Both the position numbers and the translations under genes were made by a program. Shown in pieces: positions 13,028 through 21,491 of a stretch of DNA of 21,506 nucleotides. The notes beneath the pieces are model-generated. The model saw nothing but the letters and a program-made list of their open reading frames with translations, did not search any database and was not told where the DNA came from. Origin of the DNA: CAZVFX01 sp964626565 (GTDB lineage: Bacteria > Myxococcota_A > UBA9042 > CAIXZC01); assembly GCA_964626565.1 (NCBI GenBank), contig CAZVFX010000122.1, positions 1 through 21,506 of the forward strand, written 5' to 3'. Positions within the stretch are counted from its first letter, which is position 1; each line of letters begins with the position of its first letter.

Positions 13028-14335
13028 ATGTTTCTCAATCGATTGGCCGCGCTGTTTTTGGTCGCGGTCCTGTTGACTCCACTCTCCTGCAGTCGAGATG
13101 CGGAGGACAAGAAGACCCTCGTCTTGAGCTACGGTCGGATGTTCCCCGAACACCGGGCCACACTGGAGGAGCTGCTGGCCCGATTCGAGGGCCGCCACCC
13201 CGACATCCGGGTGGTGCTGCATCCCCTACCTCCGGTGACAGATCTCCAAAGGCTCTTTTATCTCCAGTCGTTTACCGCGAAGAGCCGGTTTATCGACGTT
13301 TTCGAACTGGACGTCATCTGGACGGCCGAGCTGGCTGCGGCGGGCGTACTCATGCCTACCGAGGGGCACGTTCCTCCCACTCGTTTTGACAGCTTCGAGA
13401 AGATAACCATCGAAGGGGCATCATATGACGGCAAGATTGTGGCCGTCCCCGCGTTCCCTGCGGTGAGCCTCCTGTTCTACCGCCGGGACCTGCTGGACAA
13501 ATACGACGAAGAGCCGCCCGGCACGTTCGCCAGGCTGGCTGAGCTGGCGGTGAAGATCGGAAGGGCGGAGAAGATCAGCGGCTTCGTCTGGCAGGGTGAC
13601 ATGTACGAAGGTCTGGTTTGCAACTTCATGGAGTACTACCGCGGCCACGGCGGTGAGGTGGAGATCCTGGAAAAGGGCGTTCGGCTTGACGATGCCGCAG
13701 CCGTGGGCGCGCTGAAATTCATGAAGGGACTCATGGACACCGGAGCATCGCCGGAGGACGTCCTGGGCTATAAGGAACTTGACTCCCGAACTGCGTTCAT
13801 CGAGGGCAAGGCCGTCTTTGCCCGCGGTTGGGATGACCTGGCGGCCATGGTGGACGGCCCGGACAGTGCGGTGGCCGGGAAGGTGGGCATCATACCGCTG
13901 CCCCGATTCGAAGGTCACCCCTCGGTGCCCACGGTTGGAGGTTGGATGCTCGGAGTCAACAGCAGAACCTTGTACCCCGACGCAGCCTGGAAGCTGGTGA
14001 GGTTCCTGTCCGAGGAGCGGAGCCAGGCGGTACTGGCACAACACTTGGGGCGCCTCCCCGCGGATCGCTCGGTCCCCATCCCCGACCGGCCGGGGATTGA
14101 GGGCGAGGAGAATGTCCTCGAAGTGCTGAAGTACGGCAAACTGCGTCCCATCAGTCCCTACTATCACGAACTCTCCATCATCCTCCAAGAAGAGATACAC
14201 GGGGCGCTCAGCGGCGCCAAGAGCCCGGAGGAGGCGGTTGCCTCGGCCGGCAAGCGGCTCGCCGTCATCGAATTGCCCCAGAAGGCAGGGCCGGAGTTCC
14301 CGCGGGCCCTGCTCAACCCGTCTACCGTGTATTGA
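13028..14335 (+). CDS. Extracellular solute-binding lipoprotein (family 1, MalE-like)
   Basis: The 435-residue product has a lipoprotein signal with Cys21 after P-L-S. The mature protein reads as a periplasmic-binding fold. It has a strand-helix start (LVLSYGRMFPEHRATLEELLARFEG), FIDVFELDVIWTAELAAAGVL, then SYDGKIVAVPAFPAVSLLFY, and the signature GGWMLGVN with an Ala-Trp-Lys helix and LSEERSQ. These are typical of ABC sugar-binding proteins. ATG at 13028 follows GGGAGG by four bases. No ABC permease or ATPase gene lies in the window. Instead a sodium/solute symporter gene starts ten bases after its stop codon. The ligand is unknown, probably a sugar or other small organic solute. Confidence 0.85.
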   Translation: MFLNRLAALFLVAVLLTPLSCSRDAEDKKTLVLSYGRMFPEHRATLEELLARFEGRHPDIRVVLHPLPPVTDLQRLFYLQSFTAKSRFIDVFELDVIWTAELAAAGVLMPTEGHVPPTRFDSFEKITIEGASYDGKIVAVPAFPAVSLLFYRRDLLDKYDEEPPGTFARLAELAVKIGRAEKISGFVWQGDMYEGLVCNFMEYYRGHGGEVEILEKGVRLDDAAAVGALKFMKGLMDTGASPEDVLGYKELDSRTAFIEGKAVFARGWDDLAAMVDGPDSAVAGKVGIIPLPRFEGHPSVPTVGGWMLGVNSRTLYPDAAWKLVRFLSEERSQAVLAQHLGRLPADRSVPIPDRPGIEGEENVLEVLKYGKLRPISPYYHELSIILQEEIHGALSGAKSPEEAVASAGKRLAVIELPQKAGPEFPRALLNPSTVY

Positions 14336-14345
14336 GGAGGCGATA

Positions 14346-16139
14346 ATGGAACCTTCCCTGGCTGTTATCGATTATGTAATCATCGCCGCCTATATGGTCT
14401 TCTCCATCGGCGTGGGAGTCTGGTTCTCACGCCGGGCGTCCGGCAGCACAGACGACTATTTCGTCGGGGGCCGAGCCATGCCCTGGTGGCTCATCGGAAC
14501 CTCCATGGTGGCCACCACGTTTGCGTCCGATACTCCACTGGCCATGACCGAGATGGTTCGTGAGCACGGACTGTGGCGTAACTGGTTCTGGTGGAACGGC
14601 TGTATTGCACAGATCATGGCGGTTTTTCTCTTCGCACGCTTGTGGAGACGCGCCAGGGTTACAACCGACAACGAACTGTTGGAAATGCGCTACACCGGCA
14701 AATCTGCCGCTGCACTCAGAGGATTCAAGGCGGTATACTTCGCGGTCATCTTCAATTTCCTCGTTATGGGCTGGGTGATTCGGGCCATGGCCGCGGTCGT
14801 AACCACCATGATGGATATCAACGAGTGGGTGGCCATTACGGCCTGCATCATCGTAGCTCTGGTCTACGCCGTTATGTCGGGGTTCTACGGGGTGGTGGCT
14901 ACCGACCTGGTGCAATTCGTCATCGCCATTGGAGGCTCCATCTACCTGTCGGTGGTGGCAGTTTCCAAGGTGGGCGGCATGGACGTGTTGAAAGCCAAGA
15001 TCATGGACAATCCGGACCAGGGACAACGGATCTTCGACCTGTTTCCACCGCTATCGGGCGAGATCGGGGGGCCATTCGTGGGGTTCCTCCTATTCATGAT
15101 GGTCATGTGGTGGGCCCACCCCTACTCGGACGGGGGCGGGTACATCATTCAAAGGATGTCTTCCTGCAAGAACGAGAAGCACTCACTGCTGGCGACCCTC
15201 TACTTCTCCGTTCTCAACATGGTTCGGGGATGGCCATGGATTATCGTCGCCCTGGTGTCCCTGGTGCTCTTCCCCGACCTGTCCGGCACCAAGCATGGCG
15301 ATACCGGCGCCTATCCTATGGTGATGAATACCTATCTTACCGCGGGCTTCAAGGGGCTTCTGGTTACCTCCTTCCTGGCCGCGTTCATGAGCACCATCGA
15401 CACCCACCTGAACTGGGGCGCCTCTTACATCATGACCGACGTGTACCAACGTTTCATCAAGCCGGAGGCTTCTCAGAAGCACTACGTCAACGTGACCAAG
15501 GTGGTAGTGGTTTTGCTCATGGTAGGTGCGGGACTGGTGGCATCGGTTCTCACTTCCATTTCCGCCGCGTGGGAGTTCGCCTTTCTCATGGGCTCGGGCC
15601 TGGGCCTTGTTCTCGTGCTCAGATGGTTCTGGTGGCGTATCACCGCGATCAGCGAAATCGTGGCCCTGGGCGCCTCAGCCCTGCTTGCAGTTATCAACCT
15701 GGTTTTGTCCCTCACCGTTCCCGATATGGAGATCTTTGGTTTCGCGGTGGGCACCATGCCGCTGCACATAAAGGCCTTCATCATCATACCCATCACCATC
15801 GTGGCCTGGGTAGTCGCTACCTTCCTTACCCAGCCAACCCCAACCGAGGTTCTCATCAAGTTCTACAAGCGGGTACAGCCGGGCGGATTCTGGAAGGTAG
15901 TTCCCAAGGAAGTCCGCGAGAGCTCGGACAACGTACTTGGCGTTGGTTTCTTCTGGGACTGGCTGGCCGGACTCGCCCTTGCATTCGGGCTTACCTTTGG
16001 TGTAGGCGCCTTGATTTTCCAAGAGTGGCTCATGGCGCTGATCTACCTGGTGGTGTGCGCACTCGGGTCGCTTCGAGTGTATAATACCATTCGCAAAATG
16101 CCCGACTCCACCGCCGAGCCTGCCGAAGAAAAACACTAG
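14346..16139 (+). CDS. Sodium:solute symporter (SSS/SLC5 family)
   Basis: The 597-residue polytopic protein has about 13 hydrophobic segments. It carries SSS landmarks: the N-terminal helix followed by STDDYFVGGRAMPWW, the conserved ATTFASDTPLAMTEMV in the first core helix, and LAAFMSTIDTHLNWGASYIM, the Na+-site region of the inverted-repeat core. Members couple sodium influx to uptake of sugars, amino acids or carboxylates, and the sequence does not settle which. GAGGAGG overlaps the preceding stop and lies five bases before ATG 14346, so translation is probably coupled to the binding protein. The hydrophilic insert at about 500-525 (RVQPGGFWKVVPKEVRESSD) is cytosolic or periplasmic. A large inverted repeat follows. 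Confidence 0.93.
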   Translation: MEPSLAVIDYVIIAAYMVFSIGVGVWFSRRASGSTDDYFVGGRAMPWWLIGTSMVATTFASDTPLAMTEMVREHGLWRNWFWWNGCIAQIMAVFLFARLWRRARVTTDNELLEMRYTGKSAAALRGFKAVYFAVIFNFLVMGWVIRAMAAVVTTMMDINEWVAITACIIVALVYAVMSGFYGVVATDLVQFVIAIGGSIYLSVVAVSKVGGMDVLKAKIMDNPDQGQRIFDLFPPLSGEIGGPFVGFLLFMMVMWWAHPYSDGGGYIIQRMSSCKNEKHSLLATLYFSVLNMVRGWPWIIVALVSLVLFPDLSGTKHGDTGAYPMVMNTYLTAGFKGLLVTSFLAAFMSTIDTHLNWGASYIMTDVYQRFIKPEASQKHYVNVTKVVVVLLMVGAGLVASVLTSISAAWEFAFLMGSGLGLVLVLRWFWWRITAISEIVALGASALLAVINLVLSLTVPDMEIFGFAVGTMPLHIKAFIIIPITIVAWVVATFLTQPTPTEVLIKFYKRVQPGGFWKVVPKEVRESSDNVLGVGFFWDWLAGLALAFGLTFGVGALIFQEWLMALIYLVVCALGSLRVYNTIRKMPDSTAEPAEEKH

Positions 16140-16221
16140 GTTACCCGTCGCTCAAAAGCCGTGTTTCATACCAATTGTCCGACATCTGTCTGCTTGCTAA
16201 CATTGTCACCGTAAGACCGAT

Positions 16222-16294
16222 GGCGGCGGTGCAGTCGAAGGTTTTAAATGCGGGGAGCCTTCGACAGATAGTATGCACCGCCGCCGAGGTTTTT
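16222..16294 (+). terminator. Nested inverted repeat with T-run, likely terminator between convergent genes
   Basis: The outer stem GGCGGCGGTGCA (16222-16233) pairs perfectly with TGCACCGCCGCC (16274-16285). An inner stem TCGAAGG (16235-16241) pairs with CCTTCGA (16258-16264) around a 16-base loop. The internal bulge is lopsided, one base against nine. Five T residues at 16290-16294 follow on the plus strand, which suits termination after the symporter gene. The minus-strand operon ends just beyond at 16339, so it may serve both. Its size and two-part stem are unusual for a simple terminator. Confidence 0.65.
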
Positions 16295-16338
16295 AACCCC
16301 TCCCAAACAAGCTGATCGTGGCCTCGGGCGCGGTTGGT

Positions 16339-18354
16339 CTATTCGCAGTTTCCAAGCTGGCAGGTCTTGCCGACGCCGCAAGGCAGGCCGTCTTGCACCG
16401 GGGTCCACTCTCCCTGCGACAGGGCAGGCTGGCATTGAAGGCACTCATTACCCGGCTTGAACGCCCCGGCCGACTGGCATTCGCCGTCGATGACGCAGTA
16501 GGTGTGGCCGATGACGAATTCACACGCGGTACCGGCGCAGAAGTCTTTCGTGCATGACAAATTGTCTTCGCACCAGCCGCAACTTCCACTACAGCCGTCC
16601 CCCCCGCATTCCTTGCCCAGACAGTCCGCCGTGCACAGTCCCGGCTTGCACTGCCCCATATTGCACTGCGTTCCCAACTGGCAATTCCCGCAGCTTCCCC
16701 CGCAACCGTCATCTCCACAATCCATGCCGATGCACACCGGGGTACACTTGCACGTGTTGTCCTGACAGTAATTGCCGGTCTGGCACTGGCCGCAGTTAAA
16801 CCCACACGCATCGTCCCCGCACTCCTTGAAGAAACAGTGAGAAGCGTGATTGCAGCACACTCCCTGATAGCAGTGGTGGCCCGGCGCGCACACCTGACCG
16901 TCATCCTTGCCGGTCCAACCCACCAACGTCGAACCGGGAATACACACCAGGCACGGCTGCCCGGGCATCACATCCCCGGGCGACCGGCAGATGCCGTCGA
17001 TCAGGCAAGATTCGCCGTCCGGTGAATGGACGCATAGTCCATCCTCGCAGGTGTCCACGGTGCAGAACAGGCCATCGTCACAAACCTGCCCTGCCCCACC
17101 CGGCCCGCAACTTCCGCCGCAGCCGTCCGAACCGCACTCCTTGCCGGTGCAATCGGGTTGGCAGCACCCCTCGGCCGTGCACAACTCGCCTTCGTTGCAA
17201 CATTCCCCCTGGCATTTGGTATGCACACATTGGCAGATTCCGGACATGCACTCTCCATTGGGCCCGCAAGGTGTCCCGTTAAGCATGCTCACCCACGAAT
17301 TCAGCGACTTGTCCGGTTCGCATGTGCCGCACGCGTTTAGAGGGTTTGTTTCACCCTCCTCGTAGCATTGGTTCATGATGTAGCACCCTTCCTCCGCCGG
17401 AAGGGAATAGCATGCCCCCAGCAGGCAGTCGTCCTGGGTGCACCACTTACCGTCATCACAATCGCCGCACTCTCCTCCGCAGCCGTCGGGTCCACACTCC
17501 TTGCCGGTGCAGTAAGGAAGGCAGACGCAGAGTCCGCCCTGGCACGACTCCTGGACATTCTCACAAATACCGCACGAGCCCTCACAGCCATCGCTGCCAC
17601 ACTCCTTGCCCTCACAGTACGGCTGGCAGAAGCAAAGCCCTTCCAGACACGCATCCTGAGGGCCGGGGCACAGGCCGCAATTGCCCCCACAACCATCGTC
17701 CCCGCAGATCTTTCCATCGCACTGCTGTAGGCACAAACACAGTCCGTCAGGAGTGCAGTCGTGGAGCGGGGGGCAATCTCCGCAAAAGGCGCCGCAGCCG
17801 TCGTCGCCGCACTCCTTACCCTCGCATTCAGGCGAACACTGACACGCTCCGGCAACGCACTCGAAGCCGGGATCGCACTTGCCGCATAATCCTTCGCAAC
17901 CGTCGGGACCGCACTCCTTGCCGGTGCACATCGGGTGACACTCGCCCGGGACGCACTCCCCCAACTCACACACCTCCGCCTCACCGCACTCACCGCAACT
18001 ATCACCGCAACCGTCACTGCCGCAGTCCTTGTCCGCGCAGTCGGGTACGCACAAACAGGTGAAGTCAGCCAGACAAACGTGGCCATCCGCGCAAGGGCCA
18101 CACTCGCCTCCGCACCCATCATCGCCACACTCGCGGTCGCCACAGTCCGGGATGCAAACGTCCACTGTTTCGGCTTCACGGATGTCAACGGTTTCCACTT
18201 CTGCAACGTCCGCAATATCGGGCAGCTCAAGGGTCTCTTCCGCCCCGGTAATCTCAGGTTCAACGAAAGCTGCCGCCTCTTCGCGGGGCACGGTGCTGCC
18301 CGGAGAACAGGATGCCAGGTGTATCAACGATAGCGTGACGAGAACTCGACACAT
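16339..18354 (-). CDS. Cys-rich repeat lipoprotein with eleven C-x-GK-x-CG-x-DGCGG-type units
   Basis: The 671-residue product has a perfect lipobox L-A-S-Cys16 and an acidic Glu/Asp/Val-rich spacer (about 20-65). Eleven units of the form C-x2-3-C-x-GK-x-CG-x-DGCGG-x-CG-x-C follow. Seven are in a near-continuous run in the first half, one isolated unit sits mid-protein, and three lie toward the C terminus. Segments containing CxxDxC-type turns separate them. Unit eight lacks its last cysteine and unit nine is degenerate (CGDDACGFNC). Proteins of this style are common on the surface of myxobacteria-like organisms and are thought to be disulfide-stiffened rods or adhesins. ATG at 18354 is six bases past the preceding stop, with GGAG just before that stop. 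Confidence 0.85.
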   Translation of the reverse strand: MCRVLVTLSLIHLASCSPGSTVPREEAAAFVEPEITGAEETLELPDIADVAEVETVDIREAETVDVCIPDCGDRECGDDGCGGECGPCADGHVCLADFTCLCVPDCADKDCGSDGCGDSCGECGEAEVCELGECVPGECHPMCTGKECGPDGCEGLCGKCDPGFECVAGACQCSPECEGKECGDDGCGAFCGDCPPLHDCTPDGLCLCLQQCDGKICGDDGCGGNCGLCPGPQDACLEGLCFCQPYCEGKECGSDGCEGSCGICENVQESCQGGLCVCLPYCTGKECGPDGCGGECGDCDDGKWCTQDDCLLGACYSLPAEEGCYIMNQCYEEGETNPLNACGTCEPDKSLNSWVSMLNGTPCGPNGECMSGICQCVHTKCQGECCNEGELCTAEGCCQPDCTGKECGSDGCGGSCGPGGAGQVCDDGLFCTVDTCEDGLCVHSPDGESCLIDGICRSPGDVMPGQPCLVCIPGSTLVGWTGKDDGQVCAPGHHCYQGVCCNHASHCFFKECGDDACGFNCGQCQTGNYCQDNTCKCTPVCIGMDCGDDGCGGSCGNCQLGTQCNMGQCKPGLCTADCLGKECGGDGCSGSCGWCEDNLSCTKDFCAGTACEFVIGHTYCVIDGECQSAGAFKPGNECLQCQPALSQGEWTPVQDGLPCGVGKTCQLGNCE

Positions 18355-18360
18355 GCGCGC

Positions 18361-19650
18361 TTACTCCGTCCCCTGCGCCCTGGTTGTGACCCCCGCCCCC
18401 CACCAGGATTCCCCCTGGGAAGCGCTGAGCACCACTTCCACCGTCCCCGTGTCGATATCCAATTCCAGGATCGCGCCCGAAGAATCAAAGGCGTATGAGT
18501 TGTAGCCGTCGCCGGCAAGTCCGTACACGTTGGCATAGCCCGCCAACTCGCCGACCTCGCCTAGGACCTGCCCGTTGGAAGCGTCCACCTTCACCAGCAC
18601 GTCGCCCCCGAAGAACGAGTTGCTGTTCACCGCGGCAAAGGTACCCTGCCCCTCGACGGAGTATGCATCGCCGCTCGAGGTGTAGCCCGACCCGTAACTG
18701 CCCAACGTGGTAATGGTCGCCAGGTTGCCCTGTGGCTCAACCAGGTTCCACGAACCGTTGTTGCCAATACCGATGAGCGACTCCTTTTCGGGGTCAACGG
18801 AGCCGGCTGGCACGACCGTGAGGCCGTTGAAACTGGAGGGTAAGGTCGCCAGTACGATGCACTCGGCGTTGATGGCCGAACACCGATATACTCGATCGAA
18901 GGTAACTCCGAAGAGCAAGCCGTCGTAGTCGATGGCTATGTCCGTCATCTGGTGGCCGCCGCCGTCGGCCGGCCAACCGAACGGCCCGACCATGATCAGG
19001 TCGCCCGATTCCGGGTTCCACGCATACAAGGTCGAAGAGGTGTGCGCGTAAATCAGGCCCGCCATCGCAGGGCCCGGCCATTCATCGTCCAACGGCGCCT
19101 CGTCCGAAACATCCGGGACACCGTCGTTGTCATCGTCGTCATCGCACTCATCCCCCATTCCGTCGCCGTCAAAATCACCCTGCCCCGGGTTCGAATCCCA
19201 CGGGCAGTTGTCCTCCTCGTTCGGCAGCCCGTCATCATCAAAATCCGCCGGCTCAGACACCTCGTCCGGCTCAAACACCTCGTCCGGCTCCGACATCTCA
19301 TCCGTAGATTCGCCATCGGGGTTCCCCAGATCAGGCGGTATGACATCCACCACGTCGGCTGTGCCGCCGTCACCAACCCCCTCCCAATCTCCACCCTCGG
19401 AGAGGTCAAGGATTGGCCCCGTATCGGCAACCATTGTGTCAGCCGAGAAATCCTGGGCGCGGGCATCTACCACTCCGCAGCAATCTACCCCAACTTCTTC
19501 TTCCGGACTGCCCCTGTCGCCAACTCTCACATCCATCAGAAAAGAAATCTCCGGTGAGCCGGTGTCGCCACCACCGACCGGTTCCCCCGAACATGCCGCC
19601 AGGAACAGCAACAGAACCGCCGCAAATTTCGATCCCCTGTTCGCCCTCAT
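18361..19650 (-). CDS. Thrombospondin-type-3-repeat lipoprotein with propeller-like C-terminal domain
   Basis: The 429-residue product has lipobox L-A-A-Cys20 and a long acidic spacer including a DE[MV][SF]EP hexapeptide repeat (about 118-134). Calcium-binding TSP3 repeats (about 137-186) include DFDDDGLPNEEDNCP and GDFDGDGMGDECDDDDDNDG. The C-terminal 240 residues are rich in short beta strands with periodic phrases such as IDYDGLLFGVT, NNGSWNLVEPQG and GDGYNSYAFDSSG. These are typical of propeller-like repeat domains. It is likely a surface-displayed, calcium-stiffened protein of unknown ligand. ATG at 19650 follows the previous stop in TAGGGGGAAG, which also supplies the ribosome-binding site. 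Confidence 0.8.
   Translation of the reverse strand: MRANRGSKFAAVLLLFLAACSGEPVGGGDTGSPEISFLMDVRVGDRGSPEEEVGVDCCGVVDARAQDFSADTMVADTGPILDLSEGGDWEGVGDGGTADVVDVIPPDLGNPDGESTDEMSEPDEVFEPDEVSEPADFDDDGLPNEEDNCPWDSNPGQGDFDGDGMGDECDDDDDNDGVPDVSDEAPLDDEWPGPAMAGLIYAHTSSTLYAWNPESGDLIMVGPFGWPADGGGHQMTDIAIDYDGLLFGVTFDRVYRCSAINAECIVLATLPSSFNGLTVVPAGSVDPEKESLIGIGNNGSWNLVEPQGNLATITTLGSYGSGYTSSGDAYSVEGQGTFAAVNSNSFFGGDVLVKVDASNGQVLGEVGELAGYANVYGLAGDGYNSYAFDSSGAILELDIDTGTVEVVLSASQGESWWGAGVTTRAQGTE
19250..19303 (-). repeat. Three tandem 18-base units encoding an acidic linker
   Basis: Units at 19250-19267, 19268-19285 and 19286-19303 differ from each other by one to four bases. On the minus strand they encode DEMSEP, DEVFEP and DEVSEP. 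This is in-frame repeat expansion in the stalk of the TSP3 lipoprotein. Confidence 0.8.
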
Positions 19651-19657
19651 CTTCCCC

Positions 19658-20491
19658 CTACCAACGCCAGAACATGTCCAACTCCGGAACCACCGATTTC
19701 GTAGGGATCACAAAGTTGATCCCCGGGAGGTTGAAATTTCCGTACCCCAGGCCGACCAGGAAGTTGAACGAACTTCCGGAGTAGAAGAAGGCCGGAACCA
19801 CCGAAAATGCGGTGGGAAATTCCAACCCCGCCACCCCTTCCGATTGGGCCGCACCCACAACTTCCACCGTCGTATATTGATCAGGGTGGTAGGTCGTAGT
19901 CGCCTTGGCCGAAACATCCATAAATAGCAGGTGCCGCGTCCGCACCAGAAAAGCCCACCCCCGGCTCAAGCGCATCTCCAAGTTGACGTGCGCCTGTACA
20001 TTGGAAGCGCCCGCTGCTCCCTTCAGGTTCTCTTCATCATACTCACCCTTGACCACCATGGGAGAAGTGACCAGCCCTGCACTTACAGTGAAAGTGTCAT
20101 CGAGCCGCCTGGAGACAATCGCTTCCATAGGCACGATATTGAACCTGGCCGGTGGACTGTCTGGAGCCAGCTTCTGCACATCCAACGTCAGCAACCCGAT
20201 CTTCCCAGAAACTTCCCACGGCCCGCTGCTCCACAAGCTGAACTTTGCCGACAGGTTGCCGATGCTGCCGAACCACGGCCAGGTGTAGGTGGCAACCGTG
20301 ACCCAATCCCACGGAGCCCACGATACGTCCCACATCCCTACGGCCCACTCGCCGTCCCGCAACAGATACGCAGTTTCGTCGATGATACGCTCGTCGCCCT
20401 CGTGGTACGCTCGAGCGTATCCGGGCGCCAGCAGCACCGCGAGCAGCAACGCGCCTAGAAGCCTATTGTAGTTCCTTCGTCGTTTGTGCAT
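19658..20491 (-). CDS. Probable outer-membrane beta-barrel protein
   Basis: The 277-residue product has a basic N terminus and signal peptide (LLGALLLAVLLAPGYARA). The rest alternates polar and hydrophobic residues in about ten strand-like segments, for example WVTVATYTWPWF, FTVSAGLVTSPMVV and FNFLVGLGYGNFNL. It ends in an aromatic Phe-Trp-Arg-Trp, as outer-membrane barrels often do. A small porin-like or assembly role is possible, but no family is recognised. ATG at 20491 lies inside the previous gene, overlapping its last 37 bases. The ribosome-binding site is weak, so it may depend on upstream translation. Confidence 0.65.
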   Translation of the reverse strand: MHKRRRNYNRLLGALLLAVLLAPGYARAYHEGDERIIDETAYLLRDGEWAVGMWDVSWAPWDWVTVATYTWPWFGSIGNLSAKFSLWSSGPWEVSGKIGLLTLDVQKLAPDSPPARFNIVPMEAIVSRRLDDTFTVSAGLVTSPMVVKGEYDEENLKGAAGASNVQAHVNLEMRLSRGWAFLVRTRHLLFMDVSAKATTTYHPDQYTTVEVVGAAQSEGVAGLEFPTAFSVVPAFFYSGSSFNFLVGLGYGNFNLPGINFVIPTKSVVPELDMFWRW

Positions 20492-21288
20492 TGTCTCGCT
20501 TCAAAATCACATGTCCACTCGCCGTTGGCCGCCCGGAACCCCTGCTCCAAAGGGCTGTTGAAGTAGACAAGATTGCCCTGCTCAACTTGCAGGTTGATTT
20601 CCGTTTGCGCCTCCAGGATTCGTAAGCCCAGGTCTCCATCACTCGGCACGCCGTCGATCTCCACGAGACCATCGAACTCGATCACCAGGTCAAGAATCGG
20701 TTCCTCCCCCCCCGCCAACATGTCGCCCGTGTGGATCGATACCGCACCATCGATTTCCAACTCCCGCAGCCCCGACTGATACCGGCAGTTCTTCGCATCG
20801 CCCCAAATCACCGGGTGGAATCCGGTGTCCGCAAAGACACCAGTCAAGTCTATGACGCCGTTCTGCTTCTTGTTCACGGCAGGCGGTGTTTCGCCCCACC
20901 CCATGCAGATACGGGAAACACGCACGAATCCGTCACCCTCCACCACCTCGCCGCCCACATCCACCGGGTGCAAAACCGTCTCCAAACCGCCTCCAACAAC
21001 CAGGGCACTGGTATTCGTCTCTTCACCCGCGCCGCCAAATCCACCAAGCGCATCTATCAGAGGCCCCAGAGTATTGGAACTGGTCACCGTATCCACCGTC
21101 TCGAACAAGGTAGCTACCACCTCAGCGAGACTCCCCTCATCAAGAGGCGCACTGGGCTCCTGGAACTCGTCCACCAAACCAGCCAGACTGGGCGGATCCG
21201 GGATCTTCTCCACTTCCTGCGTGGCACAGCCCCCTGCAACAAACACCACCGCCCCCAGGCATACCACCCACCTATTCACCTCACTCAC
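20455..21288 (-). CDS. Lipoprotein of unknown function, first gene of the surface operon
   Basis: The 277-residue product starts at GTG 21288, which follows AGGAGG by six bases. An upstream in-frame ATG at 21363 lacks a ribosome-binding site and would add a basic, Arg-rich tail in front of the signal. The signal peptide ends in A-G-G-Cys21. The mature protein has an acidic Ala/Gly/Ser-rich first third (about 25-90). A beta-rich second half (about 110-270) includes GVIDLTGVFADTGFHPVIWG and several DGxV turns, with four scattered cysteines. I do not recognise a family. Its overlap with the barrel gene suggests the two work together in the envelope. Confidence 0.7.
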   Translation of the reverse strand: MSEVNRWVVCLGAVVFVAGGCATQEVEKIPDPPSLAGLVDEFQEPSAPLDEGSLAEVVATLFETVDTVTSSNTLGPLIDALGGFGGAGEETNTSALVVGGGLETVLHPVDVGGEVVEGDGFVRVSRICMGWGETPPAVNKKQNGVIDLTGVFADTGFHPVIWGDAKNCRYQSGLRELEIDGAVSIHTGDMLAGGEEPILDLVIEFDGLVEIDGVPSDGDLGLRILEAQTEINLQVEQGNLVYFNSPLEQGFRAANGEWTCDFEARQCTNDEGTTIGF

Positions 21289-21375
21289 CTCTCTCCTCCT
21301 CGGCTTCAACCTGAGAATAGCCCCCCCCACTCCCTCCCGCAAGCATTTCCGCCACCACCCCACACCCGCAAGCGG

Positions 21376-21434
21376 CCCCGAACGACAGGGACGGGGGGCG
21401 CCATTCTGCCCCCGAACGACAGGGACGGGGGGCG
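21376..21434 (-). repeat. Two direct copies of a 25-base REP-like repeat
   Basis: An identical 25-base sequence occupies 21376-21400 and 21410-21434 (period 34). It begins CCCCGAACGACAGGG and ends ACGGGGGGCG. CCCCG and CGGGG within each copy can form a small hairpin with an 11-base loop. Read on the minus strand the copies match the left-end repeat at 206-256. They lie upstream of the GTG-start lipoprotein gene. The 21289-21506 stretch otherwise contains only C-rich sequence and no gene. Confidence 0.85.
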
Positions 21435-21491
21435 TTCACCTGCCCAAAATTTGCTCTCAATCCGAACCGATGGCCGCACCAAAGGCGATCG

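Noticed and set aside
14591..16084. 497-codon open frame overlapping the symporter in another frame
   Set aside because: The symporter frame has family motifs and membrane helices. This frame is rich in Gly, His and Arg and looks like an out-of-frame shadow.
16339..18354. Internal nucleotide repeats as a repeat array or recombination site
   Set aside because: They are explained by codons for the Cys-rich protein units and follow its reading frame.
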